The translations under genes and the position numbers were made by a program. This document shows positions 1 through 11,218 of a stretch of 36,069 nt of DNA, piece after piece (within the stretch, counting starts at the first letter, position 1; the number at the start of each line of letters is the position of its first letter). This stretch comes from Chalciporus piperatus. Its lineage: Eukaryota > Basidiomycota > Agaricomycetes > Boletales > Boletaceae. The notes below the pieces were generated by a model. It ran no database searches, was not told the origin of the DNA, and worked only from the letters and a program-made list of their open reading frames with translations. Location: NCBI GenBank assembly GCA_038093975.1, contig JBBPTG010000243.1:1-36069 (forward strand), in the 5' to 3' direction.

Positions 1-552
1 TGTGTTCTCAGTTCTGGGGTGTTCATCAGCTTGTGAGCTGTTCGCGGCCGTCGTGACTACCGCTCCATAATTGTTGTTATTTCGCCGGTTAGATTGGGCG
101 TTGGCCGATAGGCCGTTTGCTGTGTTATCAGCTCCACCTATCGTCGCCCCTCGATCTTCGTTGATAGGGATCCCGGTGGCTCTTGGATTCCCTTCTCGGA
201 TCTCGGGGAGTCTCGAACCTTGACCTGGTCTGCTACCTTGTGAATGGGGGTGCTCAGTGGCGTGATTTAATGGTTGGTTGGTGATCGATTCTACTCGTTC
301 CCACCGCTCGATCGCTAAGTGGGTGAGGAGGGCATGTCCCGGCGTCTCGCGGAGGGTTCATGTTAGTGTTCTGGGGGATGCAACATGGATTGCGATCCGT
401 CCTTCGCTGTCTAACTTTGCCTTATTGGCACGGCAGTCCTTGGCCTGAATAGGCCTCCGTTTTGTTTGGGATCTACTCCGCTTTCCTGTCCCGCGTACGG
501 TCAGTAAATGTGGGCGGGTAGTCGTTGGATTGTTAGCTAGATTCCCGATCCG
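1..552 (-). pseudogene. Retroelement-associated reading frame broken by one stop, runs off the window
   Basis: On the minus strand one frame is open from 552 down to the window edge except for a single TGA at 358-360. The translation on both sides of the stop is hydrophilic and protein-like; just after the stop it contains LRETPGHALLTHLAIERWE. It lies downstream of the gag/ORF1-like gene at 757-2166, in the same register but behind several stops, so it is a separate frame and not a readthrough. No in-frame ATG was found after the stop. The TGA could have been CGA, which would fit CpG deamination. I infer the second ORF or linker of a non-LTR element, but no endonuclease or reverse transcriptase motif lies inside the window, so identity is uncertain. 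Confidence 0.35.
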
Positions 553-756
553 CTAGTCCTTATTTGTTTTGCACGTAAGTGGTTATGCGTCCATGCACTT
601 CCACTTTGTTTTGCCATATTTCCGTGGTTCGTTCGGGGGAACACAAAGGTGGTTTTCATAGGTACGGTACGGTAGTATGATGTATGGTTGTTAGTAGCTG
701 AGTGGGGTTTGGGGTGGGTGAACGTATGTACTGGGTAATTGTGCGTGTTATCTATG

Positions 757-2166
757 TTAAGAGCGCGTGTATCCTCGACCACGACCGCGTCTCCCTTTCT
801 GCCTATCCGCCGGTGTTTGGATCTGAGGGCCGATCCATCCGTTGATCTTCGGGAATGGGCAAAGGCCACGAGGGTGGGTGCAGCATTGGCATAGGGTACA
901 TTTCTGTGGTTTGGCTTCGAAACCGGAGCCCTGGAGGTATGATACGTACTTGAGTTCGCGAAGGGTACTTCGGACTTCTTCCCATAGCTCCGGTTCCGCT
1001 GTGGGGATCGTTGCGTAGATGTTGAAGTGCGGGTCTTGTTTGTTCCCTTGTTTCTTCATGTCCAGGTACTTCACCTCGAGAGTCATCAGTAGTCCTTCCA
1101 GGGACTTGGCTAGGTAATCGAAATGGTCGATCTCGTCTCCTATCTTGGGGGGGCACGCGGGGTCTTTGATAAGGGTTTCGTAGATTTTCTGGGTGTTTGA
1201 CCCGGACGACCAAGTGTTCTGTACCGTAGAGTAGATGTCGTCTACATCGTCGGCTGCGAAGCCGTATAGTGTGAATAGGAAGAGCGGTATGGTCGGTTCG
1301 AACTGCCATATCTCGAAGGTCACAGACGGTGTTGCCCAGATGCGCCCGATCAGGAGTTGGTGGAGGGTTTCTGGTGGGATGTCGTAGATCAGGAAGGTTG
1401 TGAGTGCGGATTTGTTCCCCTCGATTGGGGATGGGGGGGCTACTTTCGGGAGGGGCTTGTCTTGTTCTATATGGTATGCTATTCCATGCACGACCGCTCT
1501 GAGATCAATGGCTATTGATTGCAGTTTCTCGGGGGTAGCGGAGTCGCGGGTGAGGTCGAAGACTCTAGCCAGTAGTTTGGGGGTGGTGATGGTCTGCTCC
1601 CAGGCGGTGATGACGTTTGGGTTTATGTCGGTCATCAGCCCGTATCCGGTTTCTAGATGGGTGAGGGGAAATCCGTTTGTTGGTCTGGGGGTGTGGGTTG
1701 GGAAGGCTGTGTTGGGCTGGGTGTGCGCGGAGGTGTTCGTGCGTCTACGGTTTTCCAACGCTGCCCGCATGTGGGCCTGGAGGTTAGAGGACATGGTGTT
1801 GGCGTTGGTGGTGGGGGTTGGGAGTGGGGTGGTCGGTTGTGATGGATTCTTCGTGGGGGAGGGGTTGGGTCTCGTGGGGGTGGTCGGGTTCGTTTGTGGG
1901 GTGTATAGTGCGGTGCGTTGGGTGAGCAGTGGGGCTGGGGTGGGGCTCGGAGTGGGGCTTGGGGTCTGACGGCTTTCCCTTTGTCTTTTCGAGGGGGGAG
2001 GGTTGTCGTGGGCTGTGGCCTCGTCGTGACTCTGAGGTGTGGACTGCTGGGGGAGGGGGGTATGGTGTTGCTGGGGGGTCTGTGCATCTTCGCTGAGGGT
2101 CTCGTCAGGTTTGACAGGTTCGTAATGAGTGGGTGGGTCGTTGTGGTACTCCATTTCTGCGTCCAT
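757..2166 (-). CDS. Gag/ORF1-like retroelement protein with CCHC zinc knuckle
   Basis: A 469-residue protein in one exon. The first 110 or so residues are Pro/Thr/Gln-rich and disordered. A more globular part (about 160-420) follows, then a C-terminal knuckle CTLCQCCTHPRGLC, which fits C-X2-C-X4-H-X4-C, a PFP motif, and a basic tail with RRGRGRG. Nucleic-acid-binding ORF1/gag proteins of transposons have this order, and basidiomycete non-LTR elements often encode a similar HPRGLCPFP knuckle. The role would be packaging element RNA. The coding strand is C/A-rich, unlike the genes at 4-16 kb, which also suggests a mobile element. The family (LINE/Tad or another) is not settled because the polymerase part is not visible. 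Confidence 0.6.
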   Translation of the reverse strand: MDAEMEYHNDPPTHYEPVKPDETLSEDAQTPQQHHTPLPQQSTPQSHDEATAHDNPPPSKRQRESRQTPSPTPSPTPAPLLTQRTALYTPQTNPTTPTRPNPSPTKNPSQPTTPLPTPTTNANTMSSNLQAHMRAALENRRRTNTSAHTQPNTAFPTHTPRPTNGFPLTHLETGYGLMTDINPNVITAWEQTITTPKLLARVFDLTRDSATPEKLQSIAIDLRAVVHGIAYHIEQDKPLPKVAPPSPIEGNKSALTTFLIYDIPPETLHQLLIGRIWATPSVTFEIWQFEPTIPLFLFTLYGFAADDVDDIYSTVQNTWSSGSNTQKIYETLIKDPACPPKIGDEIDHFDYLAKSLEGLLMTLEVKYLDMKKQGNKQDPHFNIYATIPTAEPELWEEVRSTLRELKYVSYLQGSGFEAKPQKCTLCQCCTHPRGLCPFPKINGWIGPQIQTPADRQKGRRGRGRGYTRS

Positions 2167-2817
2167 TTCTATGGTTGGGTCTAGGGAGGCGTAGCGGTTT
2201 GACGAGGCGTCTTTCCGGAGACGTTTGGTGGATGCTTGTGTCGCAGTTAGTTATTGTGGTCGTAGGTTAAATTAGTTCTTACTGGCTCTATCCGGTGTTT
2301 TCGGTGGGATTGATCTCTTCCTCGTTCTCGGAATCGTCATGGAGGGGACCGGTTTGTTATGGTTTTTCTTGGTCTCCTTTTATTCTCGTCTTTGGTTGAT
2401 GGGCTGTGTCTGTCGGTCTTGTATCGTGTTTCATGTCAGTTCTTGTTGCTGCGGTTTACTATGTCAGCGGCGTTTTTGTTGGAGTATCAGAGTTTAGGAC
2501 GTATCGTGTTTTTTATTTCCGTGGCCTAGGCGTTGTCTCAGGTGGTCAGAGGTTGCCTCGTTTGTTGGGGTGTTTTCGCGCATTTTCCGCTATTGGTTGG
2601 GTTACATTTCATTGTGTGCCATTGGTGGCTTTGGTGTGGGTTAATGGTTCGGGGGTCTGCGGTTGTTTTCCAGTGCGTAGCAGAAAGGATCTTATTCCTC
2701 GTTGGGTCTCGTTTGGGGGCGGTCTTTCACTGTGGTTTATTGTTTAACTCACATCCTTGCCCATGCTTTTGGCGTGGGAAAACTAGACCATGGTTGTGGT
2801 ACGAGTTCAAGGAGCCC
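2167..2817. other. No gene seen; probable 5' region of the retroelement
   Basis: This stretch is G/T-rich on the plus strand like the adjoining gag gene, and its short open frames match nothing I recognise. It fills the space between the gag start and the point where similarity to the glutaminase N-terminus ends (about 2818). I infer that it is the 5' untranslated part of the retroelement that cut the glutaminase gene. Confidence 0.35.
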
Positions 2818-3073
2818 CCATCCAAGATTCTATTCGGAGTCAAAAGAAATAAAGTCACGGAAAAGAGGATCATACCCCGCCAGCCCAAAACTGTGGCCAA
2901 ACTCGATTCAACGCAGCGCCAGTGCCCTGTGGAAGCCACGCGGACAAATAAGGCGACCTCACTGCAAGAGGAATGGAGGAAGGGTTAAAAGGCGCCACTT
3001 CCCATGAAACTGCCGAAGCCGCTGTCGTGAACAGAGCGAATGTTGCAGAGACTAGCGTGAATCTGAGTCGCAT
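2818..3073 (-). pseudogene. Truncated secreted glutaminase-like gene (5' end only)
   Basis: Exon 1 (3073-2876) encodes 66 residues: a signal peptide (MRLRFTLVSATFALFTTAASA) followed by the start of the fungal glutaminase GtaA/DUF5127 family, including the hallmark IPLAVRSPYLSAWLPQG and the WPQFWAGG stretch. A 46-nt intron (2875-2830, GTATGA...AATAG) leads to exon 2, which gives N-L-G-W, the expected next residues of the family. Resemblance then stops dead at about 2818. Full-length members have roughly 650-700 residues, so over 90% of the gene is missing. The break faces the retroelement at 757-2166, which suggests insertion or deletion there. The surviving fragment would at most give a short secreted peptide. 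Confidence 0.7.
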
Positions 3074-3122
3074 TGTGGATGCGGACCCAGTGTGTTACAC
3101 GGCCTCCGAGTTCACGAAACCC

Positions 3123-3128
3123 TTTATA
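3123..3128 (-). promoter_or_regulatory. TATA box of the truncated glutaminase gene
   Basis: TATAAA on the minus strand within GGTTATAAAGGG, about 50 nt upstream of the ATG at 3073. The position suits a TATA element of a fungal gene, and it is still intact although the gene body is lost. Confidence 0.45.
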
Positions 3129-3129
3129 A

Positions 3130-4148
3130 CCAATTTCACTGCTGGCCGAATTCCCAGCAATTTACAAACAGCAGGGAGAAGAAGGTCAGCGGTTGCGACG
3201 CATTTGGTGCCGCCACCACTAGTACATGCGATGCGAAATGATGAACTAGCCGCACAGGTATAGTACCCAAGGGTATTGCTGGCTGGCGTGGCAGAGTCGC
3301 ACTATCAAAGTGGCAACGTTGGTGGTGAGCATGTATCCATGTAGCGCCGGTGTTCAAGAGCAAAATTGCTCCAAGAAGGCCCGAGGGCTATACTGATTGA
3401 CGTGGTTAACATGGACCGACGATTGGACCCACCAGTGCTGGGAACAACCAAGAGTCGCTGGTACCACCACTGTAACGTCACGAGCTCCGCAATCCAAATA
3501 TAAACCTGTGCTTGGGGATACTGTAGTTCATGACGTTGTGGGTTCTGCACAACCGGTCCGGTTTCGAATGCTGGGAATCGTTAGGCACGATGCTAATTTG
3601 CTCGAGATCTCGATAAAGAGTTTGATCGTGGTGGAAACCATGGCAGTGATGAGGAGTCGCTTCAAGCCCTGGCACACAGTACTAGTAAGCGAACCGAAGA
3701 GACCAAAAGAACTTCCGTGAGAAGTCCTGTTGGAGCGACTTCAAGAGAGACGGGTCGGATATGTTGCCAGTGAGCGTGTGTGGAGAGATGCGCTTGGCCA
3801 CTTGAATCAGACTCACACACCGAGAGGGAGATGGTCATGTATGTATTCGTTCTATCTACAGATGGTGCGACAGCGAGATGAATTGATTGATTGAAATTGA
3901 GAGTGGGGAAATCGAAATTCGTGCTCTATGGTCATCCCATCAGTGGGGGCGGGGGGGACTGTAACTTGAACGTGCATGGATGAAAACTCGGGGAAAAAAA
4001 AAGGAAAATGAAACAAAGTGAAGTCGAAAGGATGCAAACAGACGAAGATGAAAAAGGAAAAAGGAAAATAATATATATACGTTACAGAATAACATACATC
4101 GTCACGTCTAAGTATCGTTGTTGTTTTGGTTGGCGAGCGTTCGTTCGG
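3130..4148. other. Intergenic, no gene recognised
   Basis: Open frames here are short, overlap on both strands and show no family motif or consistent splice pattern. The part from about 3850 to 4140 is A/T-rich with short A runs and probably holds the 3' end signals of the ankyrin gene that ends at 4149. Confidence 0.5.
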
Positions 4149-7100
4149 TCATGACACCACAAAGGGTGACGACGTTGGCGGTGATGATATTTTCGTCGCG
4201 AGATCACGAAGGACGCTCTTCACCACGCGCAACCACGTATTCGCCCTATCTAATTCGTCATAGGCGCCATCGACATGAGCGCTGACCTTGCGAAGAATTA
4301 ATCGGCGGAGCGCTCGTGTGTCTTCGTCTTCCTCATCTCGAAGCGTCACAGGCAAGGAGACGACCGATGACTGCGCAGAGGAGGAGCGAGATGAGTTGGC
4401 GCTGTTGTTGTCCGGAGGCGAAAGGTAGAACAGGTTGGATGACGAAAGGGATAGTCCGGACCAGTCTTCATGCGTGTTCATTTTCTGGGGCCCTTGTGGC
4501 CAGAAAGCGAACGGGTCGTTTACGGGAGGATACCGAGTGTAAAGATTGTGAACCATGGCTTCGCGCACCTAAGATGCGGTGCGAATCAACGATAAGGATG
4601 GCTGCGGAATGTTTGAATAATGACGTGACCTCAGCTTACCTGGACCGTACGCCTAATAATCCGTTCGGCTCGATATATAGAATGGTTCGTGGTTGAGATC
4701 AGGTGGTCGATCTGGAAGAAAGGGAAGCGAATAAGGACCCAAAATAAACAACCCCGACGAAAAATCTTACCCCATGCAAACATTCATCGATGGCGGACAA
4801 GTCGCGGCTCGCGGCAGATAACACCACTTGCATGGAATGCACCCCACTTTTCTCGGAAAGGCCTAGATCCGGGTGTGAAGATGTCGAGGAGGGTCGTGAA
4901 CGACATGTATTTCCCTCAGAGTCGGTGACGGTGATGGTTGGCTGGGCGGAGTCTTGCTTCACCTCCCTCCCAACTGCACAGTTGGGATCGTCGAGGTCGT
5001 AGCAAAGTTGAAGACGAATTGATTTTCCCGTCACGACTTTCTTCTTGAGCCAGGATTTGAGCTTTGCAGCGCCGCTCTTCTCCGCCTTATGAGGGAGTTT
5101 GTAGCTCTTCAGAAGGCTCTTGAGCTTGCGATCCTTGGAGGGTACCTTGTCCTCGTGCGAGCCGATCGATTCTCTTGAGATGAGCTCCCGCTCGATCTCA
5201 ATAAGGTTCGCGAGGTGAGCCTTGTACGCCGACGAATCCGCGCTGAGGATAAAGCCGTCCAACCATTCGGGCCATGGAACTGTCCGAACGCCAGAAGCAG
5301 AAGTGGTTTCGAGGGTTTGAACGACAGGCTCTGTCAGAACAGCAGCGTCGGCATATTCTTTTACCTCTTTGTCCTTGGGCAGTGATGCTTCAGGTTCGAC
5401 AGCCGTCGACTGCGAGTCCTCGGAGCCTCGCGGGGAGTGCTTGAACAGCGAACGTACAAAGCGGGAGATAGTTAGACCCTGGCTAGATACTTGCTCCTCA
5501 GCTTCTTGTGACACATCGTTCCACAATCGATCAACGGCGTTCATGATGTCTCGCGTACTCCGAAGTTCTTTGACCGCATCGTCAACTTGACTGCGGAAAT
5601 ATGTCAAGACATCGTCTCCCAGTTGCGACGTCTCTGTAACGACGGAAGCGAGTTTTTGAAGTGAGGCGTAGTCGTTGATGAACTGAGCCTCGGTGGAAAG
5701 ATACTGGAAGTTATCGAGGAGTTGTTCGGAAGAGGAGGTGACGTCAAAATCGGGCGGGAGATGGCTCGCGGGGTCCATTGGTTCGTCGGGAGAAGGGCTG
5801 ATAGAAGAAACCAAATTAGGAAAAGGTGTCATCGGAGAGAGGGAAGTGGAAGCATTGGGGCGAATGGTGCGGTCGGACAGCGACGATTGTGGTCTATTAA
5901 CCAGCCCCTCGTTCATGAATGCCAAACGGAAACGTGGTTTCGCCACTTCAAGCGCCGTGAGCCTGCCAGCGCAAACCGTCAATGACAGGGGGAAAAAATG
6001 ATTGGACGCGATGAGACCTACCCTCGCGAATTGCGCAGATGTCGATAGGACCCCGTTGGGTCACAATCGAGGAAAGCATACAACACATCAATAGATTCGC
6101 CGTGCTCGGCAGCTACATGAATACAAGTCTCTTCGTTCCTGTCGCGTGCAGCCAAGGGTGAATGTAGGTCGCGAACGAGATGTACAGCGAATTGGTACAG
6201 TGATTGCGCAGAGTCGGAAGCGTCGGTAACGCATGCGAGTCGAGCGAGGCAGTGGAGGGGCGTATAGTGTTCCCGAGTAGTAAACAGACTGACATCGGCG
6301 CCGGCACGGTAAAGTGCGTCGAGGATCTCGATAGACGGGTTTGGTACAGAAACACAATAGTGGATGGCGCTCCATCCTTCCGTATCGAGTACATTTACAA
6401 GAACTGGGCCGTTATCCAAAGGCGACGGCTCGAAAGATTGTGGTGAAAACAACAGCGAATATATGGATGAAAGATCGGCTGTGAGGACAGCATGTACAAC
6501 AGTGTCGGTGATGTTGGAAACATATTCGGGGGGAAAAGCCATGGCAGGGGGAGGAAAGGGGGTAGGAGGTGGGGACGTATACGGGGACAGGTGTGCAGGA
6601 TCGACGCAAGAGGGTTCGCATAGCGCGGCCTTGTTTCCGTTCTAACAGAAATCCAGGTTAGGTCTACGCGGACATGAAACCGAGGCTTCGAATTTTACCT
6701 TGCATTCGCGCCAACGAAAGGAGCGCAATGCGTATTCACACGCCCAGAGAACGGTCGGGTGGAGCAAAGCGAATTGGATTGAAGATCGATGGTTTCGATC
6801 CCTTAGGTCAGGATGAGCTCCGTGCGAGAGCTGCCAAAGGGAAGCAGTAAGACTACTGACTCTGCATGCAACAAGGACACACTCACCAATTGTTGCACGA
6901 CTTCCACCCGGCAGTCTCGAGCAGCGTCTAGCAAAAAAATTGAGCCCACGGAAAACAAGGTGTAAATCCCGAGTAGTGAACTTACACATCAGTGGTGTTG
7001 CGCCATCAGCATCCAAGCCATCGACAGAAACGGCACCGGAACTACACTCCAGCAAAAGCTGCACAGCCTCGGGCATATCGAGCCAAGCAGCCATGCCAAG

Positions 7101-7483
7101 CGGAGTGACGTCGTTGATTGAATCTTGAGGCGCGTTGAGGGTGTAAAGCGAGATATCGGGATGAGAGGCTGCTATACGAAGGACACTGAGGCGGTCTTGG
7201 GAGAGGAAAGACGCGTCGGACGCGTCGACGGTCTCCCATCTGATTCAAGTCGGGGCAACGGAAACGTCAGCACAGGAAGCGCCTAAACCCGATGGCCACG
7301 GAAAGGATGGCCACGGACATACCTGTCGGCGGTGAGAGCACATGTGAGAACAGTGCGGCCAGAAGTGTCGGTGGCGTTGATGTCAGCACCAGCTTCCAGA
7401 GCCTCTCGTACCGCGGAAGCGTTGCCTTCGGAGGCAGCTTGGAGGAGGGCAAAGTTTTCAAACGAGCGGTGTGGGCGACTCAT
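4149..7483 (-). CDS. Ankyrin-repeat protein with long C-terminal helical/low-complexity region
   Basis: Eight exons rebuilt with consistent phases: 7483-7323, 7239-6986, 6927-6887, 6830-6699, 6641-6022, 5962-4771, 4711-4640 and 4568-4149, giving 963 residues. The start is the ATG at 7483 (MSRPHRSFENF), about 95 nt below a TATATA run. Residues 10-60 form a first ankyrin repeat (ALLQAASEGNASAVREALEAG). Further repeats include TPLMYAARDCRVEVVQQLLSHGA across the exon 2/3/4 joins, and WSAIHYC, TPLHCLA and CIHVAAEHGES in exon 5, ending with NSRGLTALEVA at the exon 5/6 join. The remainder is Ser/Pro-rich, then predicted helical and acidic (LRSTRDIMNAVDRLWNDV), with no enzyme motif. Ankyrin arrays bind proteins, so a scaffold role is likely. 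A TORC2/Avo2-type relation was considered but cannot be shown. Confidence 0.85.
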
Positions 7484-7575
7484 TGCAGGTCGTCGGTGAT
7501 TCGTGAGGATAATGTGATGATTTCGGGAGGAAGAGGAGGGGGGGCGGGTAAGCGCGTGGAGGGGGTAGAGCGGAT

Positions 7576-7583
7576 AGATATAT
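7576..7583 (-). promoter_or_regulatory. Probable TATA element of the ankyrin-repeat gene
   Basis: The minus strand reads CCTATATATC here, 90-100 nt upstream of the ATG at 7483. The coding frame stays open upstream to about 7870, but the residues across the TATA run look like translated promoter and not protein, which supports 7483 as the start. Confidence 0.4.
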
Positions 7584-7599
7584 AGGGAATCGGTACGCA

Positions 7600-8538
7600 G
7601 GGTAGATGATGGGGATGTGTCGTGACGGAGGTAAGAGGAAGAGAAGAAGAAGGAAGAGTCAGGAGCGAATTCTGGAGAGATTTTCCATCCGAGCTGGCTT
7701 GTATACGTACCTAGATAATGTGGGCACGAGGCACACTGAAGATGATTGCGTATCAAAATTCGGAGAATGGGAACTTCGCATTCGATCTCGTACAATCTGT
7801 CCGCGCTTAGCAGGCAGTCCTTCGCCTCGAGGTCGCGTAACAGAAAAAAAAACACACGAGCAAAACTCACTCACGGTCGGGACCAAGTCGGGACAATGTG
7901 GCGCACTGTCACTGGTTTCCTTGTCCAAATGTGTGCCATGGTCCATTCAAATATCGGTACTGTATTCAATGGGTGCAGGGATGCATCCTCCGAGGACGAC
8001 GTCGCCAGACTCCAGTTCAATAGCCAAAAGCCAATTTCGATCCCTGCAATGACCCTCCCGCCGCACAGCCCCGACCGCCTGGCCCCGCCAACTGCCTCGT
8101 TGCCTCCTTCCTCTTCCGGCCTAGTCTGGGCCACCTTGACCGACGTTATGGATTATGGGAGCTTCAACGCCGAAACGCCCATTTGCGAACATACTATCCA
8201 TACTCGTGTCAAATGACGGCTGGAAGTTATGAGTACGTATAAGTACGACACGAATAACTTCAATCGAGACCAGAAACGAGATGAGATGCGAAATGATCAT
8301 GAATATGATGATATACGTGAGATACATTTAACGATGCCATGATGCAAAATTACTCGTCACTTTCTGCCACAAAGATTGACAAAGCATGCTTGTAAAGTAG
8401 GTCTCCTGAACCTCGTCCGCAACAAGTGAACAATACTTGGACTTGTCCTGATCCGAAAGAGGAGATCTTCTATATATGCTGCGTGAAACGGTGGCTGGAC
8501 CACACATATCCGCACTTAGTCCAAGCTCAAACACAGAT
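7600..8538. other. Ambiguous stretch between the ankyrin gene and mex67, possible small spliced gene
   Basis: Several protein-like segments can be read on the minus strand: MDSMFANGRFGVEAPIIHN from 8206, LLAIELESGDVVLGGC near 8020, and LYEIECEVPILRILIRN near 7770. Possible GT/AG pairs lie between them (for example a 55-nt intron near 7960-7905 and a GTGAGT donor at about 7873). I could not join them in one consistent phase to an ATG. The plus strand also has a plausible frame ending at 8214-8216. A small gene of unknown function is possible on either strand; otherwise this is only the promoter of the ankyrin gene and the 3' flank of mex67. Confidence 0.2.
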
Positions 8539-11218
8539 TCAGAGAAATGCGTCTCGTGACAACGCGCCCTGTAAATGGAACACCGGACACACGTAAGTAC
8601 GTCCCAAAACCAATCCGCAACGACCCACTAACCTTCACTTGTTCAAAGTTGGCAATAGCCCTATCCAAGTCCCACGCATTATTTTGCAGACAGTCCATGG
8701 CAAACTTCGCATTCAACCCAGTTCGCTGGCAAACCTGCAAAATTAGACTGCGCTGAGGCTCCGCCTACGCTCGGGAACAACCGCGGAGAAGAGCAGGGTG
8801 GCGTCAGTGACGGCGCTCGACAGGGACAGAAACGGATAACTTACAAAAGTGGATAAAGCATTCTGCAGTTGCACAGGGATTTCTGGCGAGACTGACGTTG
8901 GCTGCGGTAATTGCTGAGATGGTAAACTGCCTCCCGCTTGCACTTTCATGGGCCCTGGACTCCAGGCCTCGTGGCTTGAATACGACCGAACACACCATTG
9001 GTCCGACAAAATCATGACATCCCACCCATTTAACTTTGCCCTGCGAAACGAAACACAATAATTAATCGATCGATTGACAAAAGACTATGAAAAGCTGGAC
9101 AAACCTAGAACCAGGTGGGGCGGGCGCCAGTATAAAGGACCGGTCAAACGATCGAATACCTTGGGAAGGCTCTAAAGGGACGAGAAGTCAGATATATGAC
9201 ATCACGATTCAGTGCGGGATTGCGCCGCGGATGAGGGTATAATGCGGATAAACCCGAGGTGGAAATGATATCCAGTGCCCGCCGGCGCGATGATCGCGGG
9301 TGAACGAACATACCTTCAGTGAATTGGCCGTGCAAGGATATAAACAACTTCAGGTCTTCGCCTTGCCCAACGGGCCAGGCATCGATGCAAAACTTCTCCG
9401 GAGAACTCGATATTTCATGTTTGGTTTTCGGAAGGGCGGACATGGCGCGAATGGCAGCTTCGCTTCCAAGATGTAAGCTATGGAAAGCCTTGTCCGAACC
9501 ACTACCGCCTCCAAGCCGATTTAGGTTCCTAGAACCACCATCCAGCCAGACCGACCAGTCTAACTTGCGTTGATTTGGTAACTGGAAGTGAAATCCTTGT
9601 ATTCGAGCACGGGCAGGAATAGCTGTATTGACTGAAAATGAAAATGTCGCTGACGGATGGTAGGCGTCTAAGAGTGCGGCCCGTTGGTCATCGAATAGCG
9701 GGAAAAACCTGAGGTCAATATAGACAAATTCAGAAACGGTATGAGCCAAGAAAGAATGCAAACGCCTACCGGACAAGGAAGTTGCTAATGATAGTGTCTT
9801 CAACGCCGGTGATAAATGAAGCTCTCATTTCGTAGGGGAAAGAGGTGGCTGTAGCCCGATTCTCTGTCACTGGATCCGAGGAGGGTCCAGGTGCATCAAA
9901 GCCAATTGTCGCAATCGCTTCCTGGTCGAGCATGACCAGAGAGGGGAAACGACGCGCCATATCACTGTCGAACTGTTAACCAAAGTCCGATTTTATTCCA
10001 GGAAAGGCAAACCTTTTGTATTTCTCACCCCTCCCGTGTTTCAGTTCCATATCCCTCAGAGGGTTGCCGATCATTATCAGCTCCCGGAGATGTTCCAACT
10101 TCCCCTTCTTCCCAGAAAGATAGTCCATATCCCGCCAAACCTTGAGAGAATTGTTTTGTAGTGAGAGATTGGCGAGATTAGGGAGGTAATGGGAGAGAGT
10201 CGAGAGTAGCTGGCCAGAGTCGATGTTGTTGTTGGCCAACGAGACAGTTTGGACCTATAAAAATTCAATCATCCGCGGGTTAGAGCCATAATGTTATCTT
10301 ACCGGTGGCTTTAGACTTGCGGCAAGCTTGAAAATGACGGAAGCCTCCCTCACCGAGGAGCCAGGTGCACCTGGCGGCAAAAGGCGATGTTTCGCAAGTT
10401 CCGGATCGTCCAACATTGACTGTCACGCGATGAGAACATCAGACACCTCGGGTCTCGCTATAACGGAAGGGTGCCATACCTCCAGATTCAAAAACCTTGC
10501 ATCGGGATTCCACCTCTTGTTCACGAATGCTCTCCATATCTCGATGGTCTTTATCCCGACTGTAGCCACTCTTTTACCTCCTACACCCGAAGGTGTGGTG
10601 ACTACATTCCTGCGCGTCCGTCCCACCGTCAGGTTCCTTGGGCCCGAAGCGCCACGGATTGAGATACCCTCCCTGGACCCGCCTCCTGGCTGCGTTCGCG
10701 CGGCGAGCTTTGATACCACCCCACGACCATAGCAGAAGCGTGTTCAAGAAGGCAGCGGTGGGAGCGAGAAGATAAAAGTGTAAGCGCATTGTTTGCAGAT
10801 AAAATTCGGAGAGTAGAGGGTACGAGGGGGTTACGAATCAACGAAGAGGGGCGAAAACATAGGGATACGCGGTGGAGGGATGAACGAAACCATCGATGCG
10901 CGTAGATAGTGTAAACACAATAATGTGAAAGCATCCGGGAAATGGAAGGATGACACAAAGTTATGCAATGATATGATGAATATACAGCGTAAACAACGAG
11001 AGGGTGGGTCTTGTATTTACCATGGAAGCTTTGGATGGGCCTGCCTCTTTGAAGGCGTCAATCGGACGAGGGCGGTGAGAGCGAATCTTGGAAACCCCTT
11101 TGCGTCCACCAGGCCTGTCTGTAGAGATGTCCTTCATGCGTTCGTCTTTGTCAATGAGGCCAGCGCTCCTGAGAGCGTTCGCAGCGAATGTACGGCTGCC
11201 TGAGGTCGTTGTCGACAT
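8539..11218 (-). CDS. mex67: mRNA export receptor Mex67 (NXF/TAP family)
   Basis: Exons: 11218-11021, about 10689 (or 10707) to 10480, 10419-10303, 10254-10013, 9964-9770, 9708-9314, 9159-9105, 9040-8845, 8764-8633 and 8568-8539. All phases fit, for 589 (or 595) residues, near yeast Mex67 and human NXF1. Order: basic N-terminus; LRR part with [25 protein letters not shown] and [14 protein letters not shown]2-like domain from about residue 270 ([20 protein letters not shown] ... [10 protein letters not shown] ... [20 protein letters not shown]); C-terminal TAP-C/UBA-like domain ([33 protein letters not shown]). It carries mRNPs through nuclear pores with an Mtr2/NXT1 partner, using the NTF2-like domain for the partner and TAP-C for FG nucleoporins. 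The acceptor of the second exon is the only doubtful border; that first intron is about 310-330 nt, against 46-80 nt for the others. Confidence 0.93.

Noticed and set aside
1400..2184. Long plus-strand frames opposite the gag-like gene
   Set aside because: They are Gly/Val/Trp-rich mirror images of the Pro/Thr-rich coding strand and carry no motif.
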